64,000 nucleotides of DNA from Emticicia oligotrophica DSM 17448 (GTDB lineage: Bacteria > Bacteroidota > Bacteroidia > Cytophagales > Spirosomataceae): NCBI RefSeq assembly GCF_000263195.1, contig NC_018748.1, forward strand, positions 2,356,001-2,420,000. Direction: 5' to 3'. Of this stretch, positions 54,010 to 62,785 are shown one piece after another (position 1 is the stretch's first letter; each line of letters begins with the position of its first letter). A program made the position numbers and the translations under genes. The notes under the pieces were generated by a model that was not told the DNA's origin, did not search any database, and saw only the letters and a program-made list of their open reading frames with translations.

Positions 54010-55266
54010 TTATACCGTCTGTTTTTCTAAATTAAATAAATCATTCAACACATCGATCAGTGTTTCAGCTTCGCCACGTTTACAAGCGGCTTTTAACTGA
54101 ATTACTGGTAATTTAATGATTTTTTGCATCATACTCGAAGTGATTTTCTCTACTTTCTCTGCTTCTTCTGCCGATAACTCTTTCACATAACGAGCCATTT
54201 CTTCTTTTCTGATTTGCTCCAATGCTCCTTTTAATTTCTGAATCGTTGGCGAGACAATCATCTCTTGCGACCAGTTATTAAATTCTGCGATTGCATCACC
54301 AATAATATCCATAACCTGTGGAATAGAATCCATGCGGCGTTGGAGAGCCTCATTGGCACGAGTTTGAATTTCATCAAGATTATAAGCTACTACACCCGCT
54401 ACTTCTTCAATATCGCTGGCAATGCTATTGGGCACTGAAAGGTCAATCAAATATTTTACGGCGAGTGTTTTGTCTTTGAGGGTTTCTTTCGTGATGATTG
54501 GGCTTTCACAACGAACTGATGATATGACGATATCAGATTCAAGAATATTATTATTTACATCTTGATAATCTGCTACTTCAAAGCCCAACTGACTTGCTAA
54601 TGCTTCAGCTTTTGCCTTCGTACGATTCGTAAGCGTAATATTTTTGTAGCCTTTATCAGCCAAAGTACGACATACATCTTCACCGATTTCACCTAAACCA
54701 ACAACCAAAACCTTCGGATTATTGAGTAGTGGCAAGAAGCTTTCCATCACCTCAACTGCTGCATAGGAAGTGGAAGCCGCTCCATCGCGGAATGAAGTTT
54801 CTTGAACAACTTTTTTATTAGTAAAGAAAATAGTGTGTAAGAGTCGGTGTAAGAACGGTCCAGCCATCTGAACATCGGCAGCCCATTGATATGCGTGCTT
54901 AACTTGATTTGGAATCTGCAAATCGCCAACAACTTGTGAGTGTAAACCCATAGCTACCTCGAAAAGGTATCTAACAGCTTCGCTATGCTCCGAAATTATC
55001 TCAAAAAATGGTAAAATCTCACTCGAAACAAGTATCTTTTGGCTGGCAATTAGGCGAATAATTTCTTCACCTAAATTATTTTCCGAAACATAATATACCT
55101 CAGTACGATTGCAAGTAGAAAGCACAAGCACTTCCGAAACATCAAACGCCTCACGAATCTTAAGCATCAATGCCTTTGATTCCTCTTCGTTAAGTGCAAT
55201 TTGACCTCTTAATTCTAAAGAGGCTTTTTTATGCGAAATCGTTATTGCTTTAAATAGTCCGTGCAT
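54010..55266 (-). CDS. hemA: Glutamyl-tRNA reductase
   Basis: Reduces glutamyl-tRNA to glutamate-1-semialdehyde, the first step of haem synthesis by the C5 pathway. It has about 418 residues from the ATG at 55266 (M-H-G-L-F-K-A-I-T-I-S-H-K-K-A). The catalytic Cys is in L-S-T-C-N-R-T-E, the NADPH domain has V-V-G-L-G-E-I-G-E-D, and a helical dimerisation domain ends it. The open frame reaches a TTG at 55287, but a -7 promoter element overlaps that site. Two PerR/Fur-like palindromes lie upstream. Confidence 0.95.
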   Translation of the reverse strand: MHGLFKAITISHKKASLELRGQIALNEEESKALMLKIREAFDVSEVLVLSTCNRTEVYYVSENNLGEEIIRLIASQKILVSSEILPFFEIISEHSEAVRYLFEVAMGLHSQVVGDLQIPNQVKHAYQWAADVQMAGPFLHRLLHTIFFTNKKVVQETSFRDGAASTSYAAVEVMESFLPLLNNPKVLVVGLGEIGEDVCRTLADKGYKNITLTNRTKAKAEALASQLGFEVADYQDVNNNILESDIVISSVRCESPIITKETLKDKTLAVKYLIDLSVPNSIASDIEEVAGVVAYNLDEIQTRANEALQRRMDSIPQVMDIIGDAIAEFNNWSQEMIVSPTIQKLKGALEQIRKEEMARYVKELSAEEAEKVEKITSSMMQKIIKLPVIQLKAACKRGEAETLIDVLNDLFNLEKQTV

Positions 55267-55283
55267 TATCTCTAAAATAGTTT

Positions 55284-55292
55284 GCAAATTTA
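55284..55292 (-). promoter_or_regulatory. -7 promoter element for hemA
   Basis: The minus strand reads TAAATTTGC, identical to the elements before DUF177 and the DoxX-like gene, 18 bp before the ATG at 55266. Confidence 0.6.
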
Positions 55293-55334
55293 CGGTCAGA
55301 TTTTTTATAACTGATATGATTTCTGTCAGTTTTT

Positions 55335-55359
55335 ATAATTTAGAATTATTCTAAATTAT
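55335..55359. promoter_or_regulatory. 25-bp perfect palindrome, PerR/Fur-box-like, on the hemA side
   Basis: A 12-1-12 palindrome whose core is TTAGAATTATTCTAA. It differs from the B. subtilis PerR box TTATAATTATTATAA at one symmetric pair only. It is about 45 bp upstream of the hemA -7 element. A second site with the same half-site lies 160 bp to the right. Confidence 0.5.
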
Positions 55360-55494
55360 TTAAGCGTTTATTTTGCTCATAACTAAGAAAAATACAAAAC
55401 TGAGAACAAAATATAGACAACTAAAAATCAGGCCATTTGTAAAATTATTTACGTCGATTTTAAGTAAAAAGTTTTCTTTTATATGAGAAAAGAG

Positions 55495-55525
55495 TTTAGA
55501 ATAAGTAATTTAGAATAATTCTAAA
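55495..55525. promoter_or_regulatory. Second PerR/Fur-like palindrome, on the histidine kinase side
   Basis: TTTAGAATAATTCTAAA (55509-55525) is an 8-1-8 palindrome with the same half-site TTTAGAAT as the hemA-side copy; one further half-site TTTAGAAT stands at 55495-55502. It lies about 72 bp upstream of the kinase ATG. Confidence 0.5.
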
Positions 55526-55596
55526 CAATCTTGTAGCATACAGCATTAGCAAAATAAATGCGTTATTAAATAAGATAAGGTAATAAATAGTTTTTT

Positions 55597-56799
55597 ATGG
55601 CGAAAAGAGAGGTTTTTGTAAATATTTATGAGCAAATCACCGGTTGGAGGTTTGTGGCTATTGCTGTTTTGATGAGCATTGGTGTTGGTGTACTTTATTA
55701 TTTTAATCAATTAGGAAAAGAGGTAGAAGAACGAGAAAAAAAATACGTGCTTTTGTATGCGGCAGGGATTAAGTTTTTCGTCGAAATGAGTGTAGAAAGT
55801 ACCTGTGATTACACGTTCGTACAAGAAGTATTGGAAGCCAACGAAACTGTGCCTGCTATTGTTGTCCAAAATGGTGTGCCGATTGCCAATATCAATATTC
55901 CAGAATTCAAAGACTCTACCCGTACATGGAAGCCTAAAGAGCAAGAAAGGATTTTATACACAAAAATTTCTGAAATGGGTAATGAACATCAACCAATTGA
56001 GTTTTCGATAGGAAAAGATAAAGTTTCACTTTACTACAGTAATTCTGTTTTAGCCAAGCAGTTACGTTATTTTCCGTATATTTTATTGGGTACTTTTCTG
56101 ATTTTTGGTTCTTTGGCGTTTATCGCCTATAGTTCTTCACGTAAAGCTGAGCAAAATAGAGTTTGGGTTGGTTTGGCTAAAGAAACGGCACATCAGTTAG
56201 GCACACCTATTTCAGCTTTAATGGCTTGGGTGGAGGTGCTTCGCTCAGACCCAAGCTTTGATGCAACGATTGGCGATGAAATGGAAAAGGATGTCAAACG
56301 TTTGGAGACTATTACAACTCGTTTTTCAAATATTGGTTCAGTACCTCAAATGAGCGAAGAGCAAATTTCACCATTGATTTATCAAACCTTACATTATCTT
56401 GAGCGTAGAATTTCTACTAAAATAAAGGTTCATTTTGATAGTCAGATTTCGGATGAAGTGCAAGTAAGCTTGAATAAACATTTGCTGGAGTGGGTAGTAG
56501 AAAACCTCTGCAAAAATGCCGTAGATGCCATGGGTGGGGTAGGTGATTTGTATGTAACTCTTACGCACGCTGGAAGGAGAAAAATTGCCATTGATGTAAG
56601 AGATACTGGAAAAGGAATTTCGAAGACCAATATTCGGAAAGTGTTTAAGCCTGGTTTTAGTACTAAAAAACGTGGTTGGGGATTAGGGCTAACTTTGGCA
56701 AAAAGAATCATTGAAAACTATCACGATGGAAAACTCTTCGTGAAAGAAACACAAGTTGATAAAGGAACTACCTTTAGAATTGTGCTTGATACAGTGTAA
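55597..56799 (+). CDS. Orphan sensor histidine kinase
   Basis: A 400-residue membrane kinase with two membrane segments (about residues 15-33 and 150-173) around a periplasmic sensor of about 115 residues. The HisKA-type segment is K-E-T-A-H-Q-L-G-T-P-I-S-A-L, with phospho-His in A-H-Q-L, and the HATPase domain has N-L-C-K-N-A-V-D-A-M-G, D-T-G-K-G-I and G-W-G-L-G-L-T-L-A-K. No HAMP domain is clear and no response regulator is adjacent. It is divergent from hemA with shared palindromes between them. Confidence 0.9.
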   Translation: MAKREVFVNIYEQITGWRFVAIAVLMSIGVGVLYYFNQLGKEVEEREKKYVLLYAAGIKFFVEMSVESTCDYTFVQEVLEANETVPAIVVQNGVPIANINIPEFKDSTRTWKPKEQERILYTKISEMGNEHQPIEFSIGKDKVSLYYSNSVLAKQLRYFPYILLGTFLIFGSLAFIAYSSSRKAEQNRVWVGLAKETAHQLGTPISALMAWVEVLRSDPSFDATIGDEMEKDVKRLETITTRFSNIGSVPQMSEEQISPLIYQTLHYLERRISTKIKVHFDSQISDEVQVSLNKHLLEWVVENLCKNAVDAMGGVGDLYVTLTHAGRRKIAIDVRDTGKGISKTNIRKVFKPGFSTKKRGWGLGLTLAKRIIENYHDGKLFVKETQVDKGTTFRIVLDTV

Positions 56800-56842
56800 A
56801 ATATAATAGCCACGATAATTTTGTTATCGTGGCTATTATATT
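56800..56842. terminator. Bidirectional terminator between the kinase and ftsY
   Basis: A perfect 19-bp stem (56800-56818 with 56824-56842; arm includes AATAGCCACGATAA) with loop TTTTG. Confidence 0.85.
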
Positions 56843-56853
56843 CATGGTTAAAT

Positions 56854-57810
56854 TTATTTTTTAAACAGAGAATCAACGAACTCCATTTTATTGAAAACCT
56901 GTAAATCGTCCATTCTTTCGCCTACGCCAATATATTTTACTGGAATCTTAAATTCATCAGAAATACCAATCACAACACCACCTTTGGCAGTTCCATCGAG
57001 TTTAGTAATGGCTAATGAAGTAATTTCGGTTACTTTCGTAAACTCTCTCGCTTGAATTACAGCGTTTTGGCCAGTACTTCCATCTAAAACAAGCATTACT
57101 TCGTGCGGAGCTTCGGGCAAGAATTTCTGAATCACACGCTTAATTTTACCTAATTCATTCATTAGGTTTATCTTTGTATGTAAACGCCCCGCAGTATCAA
57201 TAATAATTACATCTGCTCCCAACTCCATGCCTTTTTTTACAGCGTCAAAAGCCACCGAAGATGGGTCGGTGTTCATTCCATGGTCGATTACTGTTACTCC
57301 AACACGTTCGCCCCAAAGTTTGAGTTGGTCAACGGCTGCAGCTCTGAAAGTATCGGCTGCTCCTAAAACTACCTTCTTACCTCTTTTATTAAATTGATGA
57401 GCTAATTTTCCAATAGTAGTTGTTTTTCCTACACCATTCACACCCACCACCATCAATACGTAAGGTTTTGGTAAATGTTCGGTTTCAAAACTATCTTTTA
57501 CGTCTTGCGAATTATTTTCGGCTAAAAGTGCAGCAACCTCTTCTTTTAGAATGCGGTCTAATTCTTGAATATTAGTATATTTATCTCGCTCGACACGAGC
57601 TTCGATTCGGCGAATAATCTTGACGGTTGTATCTACACCCACATCAGAGCTTATTAGAATTTCTTCCAACTCATCGAGCACCTCTTCATCCACCTTCGAT
57701 TTTCCGACAATTACTCGCGAGATTTTGTCAAAAATGCTGGTTTTTGTTTTCTCTAAGCCTTTGTCAAGCGTTTCTTTTTTATCCTTGCTAAAAAAATCAA
57801 AAAGTCCCAT
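56854..57810 (-). CDS. ftsY: Signal recognition particle receptor FtsY
   Basis: Membrane-associated GTPase that receives ribosome-SRP complexes. It has 318 residues, a short form with no long acidic A domain. NG domain motifs: G-V-N-G-V-G-K-T-T-T (G1), D-T-A-G-R-L-H-T (G3), T-K-L-D-G-T-A-K-G-G (G4/G5). It starts M-G-L-F-D-F-F-S-K-D-K. It is convergent with the kinase gene and 108 bp downstream of a thioesterase gene on the same strand. Confidence 0.97.
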   Translation of the reverse strand: MGLFDFFSKDKKETLDKGLEKTKTSIFDKISRVIVGKSKVDEEVLDELEEILISSDVGVDTTVKIIRRIEARVERDKYTNIQELDRILKEEVAALLAENNSQDVKDSFETEHLPKPYVLMVVGVNGVGKTTTIGKLAHQFNKRGKKVVLGAADTFRAAAVDQLKLWGERVGVTVIDHGMNTDPSSVAFDAVKKGMELGADVIIIDTAGRLHTKINLMNELGKIKRVIQKFLPEAPHEVMLVLDGSTGQNAVIQAREFTKVTEITSLAITKLDGTAKGGVVIGISDEFKIPVKYIGVGERMDDLQVFNKMEFVDSLFKK

Positions 57811-57918
57811 GGGGCAATTATTGGTTAACTGTTATTGGTGAATGATTGAGCAATACACCTTTTTTCGACAAAAATAGGGGTATTTTATTAGAAAATCGGA
57901 GATTTTTTGAATTATCTT

Positions 57919-58314
57919 TTATTCGGTATCAGGGAAAAACTGCTTCACAATCTCTTCTGTAATGCGTTTGGGGCGAAAAGTTTGGGCATCAAGCGAAATC
58001 CAATGCGTAACCGAACGAGCTAAAACCTCAACTCCACGCATGATTTCACAGTGTCGGAGACTCTTTACTCCAACAAAATTATCAACCCAAGTTTTGACCA
58101 CTAATTCATCACCCATGAAGGCAGGTTTTAGGTAATCAATCTCGTGGCGGCGAGCTACCCATATTATTTGCGAAGCTATTTCTTCAGGTACAGTTTTCCA
58201 ATGGCCAACGGCAGCATCTTGTACGTATCTAAGATAAACAATATTATTAACGTGATTGAGTTCGTCGATATCTTCTGCAACAACTTTGATGGGTAAATAA
58301 AAAATATGAGGCAT
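57919..58314 (-). CDS. Acyl-CoA thioesterase (4HBT hot-dog fold)
   Basis: A 131-residue hot-dog-fold thioesterase of the YbgC/4HBT type: D-I-D-E-L-N-H-V-N-N-I-V-Y-L-R-Y, the usual active-site Asp region, and V-K-T-W-V-D-N-F-V-G-V-K-S-L. It cleaves short acyl-CoA thioesters; the real substrate is open. Located upstream of ftsY on the same strand. Confidence 0.9.
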   Translation of the reverse strand: MPHIFYLPIKVVAEDIDELNHVNNIVYLRYVQDAAVGHWKTVPEEIASQIIWVARRHEIDYLKPAFMGDELVVKTWVDNFVGVKSLRHCEIMRGVEVLARSVTHWISLDAQTFRPKRITEEIVKQFFPDTE

Positions 58315-58442
58315 GAACCAGACTTATGGATGGTGAAATTTTATCAAAAGTACTTATTTAATCATTAAACAAGAAATTCGGCAAGTATGTCCCATAGATT
58401 TTGATTAATTTTAGGGCTCTGGGTCAACAAATCATTTAAAGT

Positions 58443-59591
58443 ATGTTACGAACTATAATTCTTTGCTTAGCTTTTTCTCAATTATTAGCTCAAAATTCTG
58501 TTTTTATTTCAGGTACTGAAGGGCATAAATCATACAGGATTCCTGCGATTATTAGTTTACCTAATGGAAATCTATTAGCTTTTGCTGAAGGACGCGTGCA
58601 AGGAAGTGGTGATTTTGGCGATATAAACATCGTGATGAAAAGGAGCTCAGATAATGGGAAAACTTGGAGTAGTATGAGCACCATTGTTGATTATGATTCG
58701 CTTCAAGCTGGAAATCCTGCCCCAGTTTTTGATCATTCAGACCCCGCTTTTCCGAAAGGGCGTTTGTTTTTGTTTTACAATACTGGCAATAACCATGAGA
58801 ATGAGGTTCGAAAGGGCAAGGGTTTGCGTGAAGTTTGGTATAAAACTTCGAGCGATGGAGGAATAACTTGGAGTGAAGGTGTAAATATCACCACACAAGT
58901 GCACCGACCAAAGCAAACAAACGTAAATAAGAATTATAATTTTCAGGAAGATTGGCGTTCGTATGCCAATACACCGGGGCATGCCATGCAGTTTCAGTAC
59001 GGCAAGTATAGGGGTAGAATTTACGTAGCAGCCAATCATTCGGCAGGAGAACCACAAAAAGAGTTTACGGATTATACGGCACATGGTTTTTTTACGGATG
59101 ACCACGGAAAAACATTTAAACTTAGCGAAAATATAAGTATTGCAGGTAGTAATGAAGCCACAGCCACCGAGATATCAGGTAATAGATTGATGATGAATAT
59201 GAGAAACCAAAAAGGCGATATTCGTCAGAGAATTGTAGCTATTAGTGAGAATGGTGGAGAAACTTGGAGCCAAACTTATTTCGATGAAAAATTGCCTGAC
59301 CCAGTGTGTGAAGGTGCGATTTTATCGTTAGGGGTAGAAAAAAAGAAGCATATTTTAGCTTTTTGTAATGCTGCCGATACTCAAAAGAGAGATAATCTAA
59401 CCCTTAGGATTAGTTATGATGAAGGAAAAACATGGCAAGTAGTAAAGGTTGTGGCAAAAAGCAACGATGTCAAAGTAAACGACTATGCAGCTTACTCCGA
59501 CATCGTTAAACTCAATAAAAATGAGATAGGGGTACTTTATGAAAAAAGTAATTACGGCCAAATTGTATTTGAAAGTATCAAGTGGAGGTAA
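58443..59591 (+). CDS. Exo-sialidase (GH33-like, BNR repeats)
   Basis: A 382-residue secreted sialidase with a short signal peptide ending in L-L-A-Q. It has the Y-R-I-P motif with the first catalytic-pocket Arg (H-K-S-Y-R-I-P), five Asp-box repeats (S-S-D-N-G-K-T-W, S-S-D-G-G-I-T-W, D-D-H-G-K-T-F, S-E-N-G-G-E-T-W, S-Y-D-E-G-K-T-W) and a C-terminal Y-A-A-Y-S-D tyrosine region. It releases terminal sialic acid from glycans. No sialic-acid catabolism genes are in the window. Its stop is directly next to the stop of the opposite gene. Confidence 0.9.
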   Translation: MLRTIILCLAFSQLLAQNSVFISGTEGHKSYRIPAIISLPNGNLLAFAEGRVQGSGDFGDINIVMKRSSDNGKTWSSMSTIVDYDSLQAGNPAPVFDHSDPAFPKGRLFLFYNTGNNHENEVRKGKGLREVWYKTSSDGGITWSEGVNITTQVHRPKQTNVNKNYNFQEDWRSYANTPGHAMQFQYGKYRGRIYVAANHSAGEPQKEFTDYTAHGFFTDDHGKTFKLSENISIAGSNEATATEISGNRLMMNMRNQKGDIRQRIVAISENGGETWSQTYFDEKLPDPVCEGAILSLGVEKKKHILAFCNAADTQKRDNLTLRISYDEGKTWQVVKVVAKSNDVKVNDYAAYSDIVKLNKNEIGVLYEKSNYGQIVFESIKWR

Positions 59592-61556
59592 TTATTTGAG
59601 GTTTTTTAAATAACGCAAAGAAACAGGTAAGTGCTCTTTAACGACCTCATTTTCATCTTCGATATAATAAAACTTAACACCTGTTTGAATAGCCGCTCTA
59701 AGAATTTTACGAAAATCTAGCTGCCCCGTTCCGATAGCAACATCAGAAGTTAGTGGTGTACCTCCCGATAATTCACCAGTTTCTTGGCCGTATTTCATAT
59801 CTTTTAAATGTAATGCCAAGAAACGCCCTTTGTGCTTTTTGAGCAGTAAGGCTGGGTCCTGCCCGCCATGAAAGGCCCAATACACATCACATTCGAAACT
59901 TACATTTTCGGGGTTGGTTTGTTTCACAATATAATCGAAAAGCGTACCATCTTCGGTAGGTTTAAATTCATAACCGTGACAATGGTAGTAGAATTTAATA
60001 CCTTCCTTTGCCAAAGCTTCACCTGCTTTATTGAAAACTTTAATAGCTTTATCTGCATCTTCTTTCCCGAATTTATTGCTAATGTGCGGAATCCAAGCAC
60101 AACCTGCGTATTTGATACCCAAAGCTTTGCAAGTAGCAACAACTTTACTGAGGCTATCGCGGAATAAATTATAATCGAGCAGCGTGCTGTAAGGTTTCAG
60201 TCCGACTTTATCTAGTTCTGCCTTAAAGGCCTCGGTTTTCATGCCATAAGTTCCAGCTACTTCTACATCTGTGATTCCTAAACTTTTTACATAAGCCAAT
60301 GTACCTACTATATCGGTTTTAAAATAGTCTCTTAAACTATATAGTTCCAAACCAATGCGGTCTCCTAGAATTTTGCCGATGTTAGGGATACGTTCGCCCG
60401 TACCATTTTGAAGCCACATTTCAATGCGTGGATTTTTCCAGAGATAAGATTTTGAAAGTATATCAAAATCGCCATCACCATCAATATCGCTCATGCGAGC
60501 TTCATGAAAATCAACCCCTTTTTGAAAAATAGTTTTCGTGAAATTTCCTTTTCCATCGCCTAAGAGAATGAAAGCTTCTGCATTAAGGTTTTCAGATTTT
60601 TCATCCCATTTCACCATCTCTGCACAGAAAATATCTAAATTTCCATCATCATTATAATCAACTACCTCAAGTGTTTGGGCGTGAGTAAGTTCTCTCCCGA
60701 TTAAATCTTTTCCCTTCCAATTGCTTGATACTTCGGCACTTCCATTACATTCATAGAGCATCAACGCTCCATTTTTACTACCCGGAGCATATAATAATTG
60801 CATTTTCTTTCCAACTTTAAACTTGGCGGCCACTACTCGACCAGTTACTTCTGTTACTTTGGTTGGTTTAAACTTCCCATCAACATACTTAAACCACATA
60901 TTTCCTGCCACCAAATCTTTGTTTCCATCGCCATCAACATCGGCAACAGCACTACCACTATTGTTTTGAGTGGAAGTGTAAATAGTTTCGAAACTCCATT
61001 TTCCAGTGACTTCCTCGGGAGCGGTAGCTATCACCAATTGCTTGCCACCTTGGCTCCAAAATGCCAACTGGGCTTTACCAATTTGCTTGAAATCGCCGAA
61101 AACAAGGTCGGTATTCTGATTTTCTCCCTCTGTCTTGAGTTCGAATCTATGCCATGGCACATTAGGATTATAAAAAGGTGCGGGGTTCTCCCACCACCAA
61201 ATTTTATTACTTTGCGTGTCTCCACCAAAAATGAGGTCTAAATCACCATCTTGGTCAATATCATAAGTAGTTCCACTCGCTTCAAGTGGAATTTGTTCTT
61301 TATCAATAGCAAATTCTCTCCATCCAATAGCACGGTCGAATTTGAAATATATGATTGAAGTACCTTGACCACGCCCACATACAACAAACTCATCAATCCC
61401 ATCTTTGTCGATATCAAATGCCAAAGAAGCGGTTTGTTGGGTATTTTTCCATGAAAGCGGGAGCGTACCATCTTCGCTTGAAATATGCTGCCAATTTTGT
61501 GCTTTTGTTGTAAAAACTCCTAATAAGCTAAAGAGTGTGATAATTTTAGTTTTCAT
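59592..61556 (-). CDS. Fusion of a VCBS/FG-GAP propeller and a xylose-isomerase-like TIM barrel
   Basis: A 654-residue exported protein: signal peptide, then a beta-propeller of calcium-binding FG-GAP/VCBS repeats (D-I-D-K-D-G-I-D-E, D-I-D-Q-D-G-D-L-D, D-V-D-G-D-G-N-K-D, D-Y-N-D-D-G-N-L-D, D-I-D-G-D-G-D-F-D) up to about residue 380. The C-terminal part is a sugar phosphate isomerase/epimerase TIM barrel (I-G-L-E-L-Y-S-L-R ... F-E-C-D-V-Y-W-A). The fusion is unusual. The start overlaps the LD-carboxypeptidase stop by 4 bases (ATGA), so the two are coupled. Exact sugar unknown. Confidence 0.85.
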   Translation of the reverse strand: MKTKIITLFSLLGVFTTKAQNWQHISSEDGTLPLSWKNTQQTASLAFDIDKDGIDEFVVCGRGQGTSIIYFKFDRAIGWREFAIDKEQIPLEASGTTYDIDQDGDLDLIFGGDTQSNKIWWWENPAPFYNPNVPWHRFELKTEGENQNTDLVFGDFKQIGKAQLAFWSQGGKQLVIATAPEEVTGKWSFETIYTSTQNNSGSAVADVDGDGNKDLVAGNMWFKYVDGKFKPTKVTEVTGRVVAAKFKVGKKMQLLYAPGSKNGALMLYECNGSAEVSSNWKGKDLIGRELTHAQTLEVVDYNDDGNLDIFCAEMVKWDEKSENLNAEAFILLGDGKGNFTKTIFQKGVDFHEARMSDIDGDGDFDILSKSYLWKNPRIEMWLQNGTGERIPNIGKILGDRIGLELYSLRDYFKTDIVGTLAYVKSLGITDVEVAGTYGMKTEAFKAELDKVGLKPYSTLLDYNLFRDSLSKVVATCKALGIKYAGCAWIPHISNKFGKEDADKAIKVFNKAGEALAKEGIKFYYHCHGYEFKPTEDGTLFDYIVKQTNPENVSFECDVYWAFHGGQDPALLLKKHKGRFLALHLKDMKYGQETGELSGGTPLTSDVAIGTGQLDFRKILRAAIQTGVKFYYIEDENEVVKEHLPVSLRYLKNLK

Positions 61557-62617
61557 TTAATAATAACTGCTGGTTCTTTAAGTTTAATACTTCCTTCATC
61601 GGCATCAATAGTTGCTTCTATACCAATTGGTACTGTGAATTTATCTTTAATATGCCCAATCATCGAGCCAGAAAAAGCAGGAATTTTGAGGGGCTTGATA
61701 TGGTCTTCGAAAATGTCTTCGAGCGTAAGTGAACCGTAATTTTTAGAGGGTGGACAATCAGTGCATTTTCCAAAAACAAAGCCCGAAATATTATTTAAAA
61801 TACCTGCGAGCTTTAGTTGGGTAATCATTCGGTCAACTCGATATGTATCCTCTTGTATATCTTCTATGAAGAGAATGGCATTTTTGAAGTCTGGAACAAA
61901 TTTTGAGCCCAAAATATGCGAAAGTACGGTAAGATTTCCTCCAATAAGTTTTCCAGAAGCTTTACCCGAATAAATGGTATAAATTCGGTCGTCAGTTTGT
62001 ACAAGTGTATCGTTTTTCTTAGTTGGGTTGACCATTTTTGTGGCATTGCCATCAATCAAAGTATTTTTGAAATTATCAACTGTAAAGCTATTCCAAGTTG
62101 AAGAGCCAACTGGGCCATGAAATGTTGCAAGGCCTGTTTGTGCATAAATACCTACCAATAAGGCAGTTATGTCGCTGTATCCAATGAGTATTTTTGGGTT
62201 GTTTTTTATTAAATCATAGTTAAGAAGTGGTAAAATTCGTGCACATCCCCAGCCGCCGTGCATGGCCATAATGGCATTTACTTGTTTATTGGCAAACATT
62301 TCGTTGATGTCTTCGGCTCGGTCTTGGTCTTTTCCAGCTAGATTACCGTAGCGGTCGAATACGTGCTTTCCAATTAAAACTTTAAACCCCATCGCTTGCA
62401 GACTTTCCACCGCTACTGTTACTTCTTCCTTTATAAAAGCTGAATAAGCAGGGCAAACCAAGCCAATGGTGTCTCCTTTTTTTAGAGCAGCTGGTTTGAT
62501 TGTCGTCAGATTACTGTCTAGCGAATGGAATTTTAGGTTGGAAGTTCCAAATGCAGCTAAAAATGTAGTGCTTAGGAAATTTCTACGAGTATTTGGTTTA
62601 GGGTTTGTCAATGACAT
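61553..62617 (-). CDS. LD-carboxypeptidase (peptidase S66), probable Tat export
   Basis: A 354-residue serine peptidase of the S66 family that cuts the L,D-bond of muropeptides. The nucleophile elbow is I-G-Y-S-D-I-T-A-L, preceded by A-M-H-G-G-W-G. The N-terminus has a twin-arginine-like signal (T-R-R-N-F-L-S-T-T-F-L). It overlaps the next gene by 4 bases. Probably envelope recycling, although export would place it outside the cytosol, where most LdcA act. Confidence 0.88.
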   Translation of the reverse strand: MSLTNPKPNTRRNFLSTTFLAAFGTSNLKFHSLDSNLTTIKPAALKKGDTIGLVCPAYSAFIKEEVTVAVESLQAMGFKVLIGKHVFDRYGNLAGKDQDRAEDINEMFANKQVNAIMAMHGGWGCARILPLLNYDLIKNNPKILIGYSDITALLVGIYAQTGLATFHGPVGSSTWNSFTVDNFKNTLIDGNATKMVNPTKKNDTLVQTDDRIYTIYSGKASGKLIGGNLTVLSHILGSKFVPDFKNAILFIEDIQEDTYRVDRMITQLKLAGILNNISGFVFGKCTDCPPSKNYGSLTLEDIFEDHIKPLKIPAFSGSMIGHIKDKFTVPIGIEATIDADEGSIKLKEPAVIIK

Positions 62618-62722
62618 CTGGAGTGTTGTTTTGGTATTTTCTCAAAAACGAATTTACAAGACTTTTCGGTGATTTATCAAAAATTACTCAAGAAATTGAT
62701 TGATTAGTTATTTTACAAAAAA

Positions 62723-62747
62723 AGCCGCTCGACTGAAACGAGCGGCT
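62723..62747 (-). terminator. Intrinsic terminator of the AraC-type regulator
   Basis: AGCCGCTCG (62723-62731) pairs with CGAGCGGCT (62739-62747); on the minus strand the stem is followed by seven T. Confidence 0.9.
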
Positions 62748-62785
62748 CTGATTATATGAAGTATTAATTGCGACAACGGAGGCTT

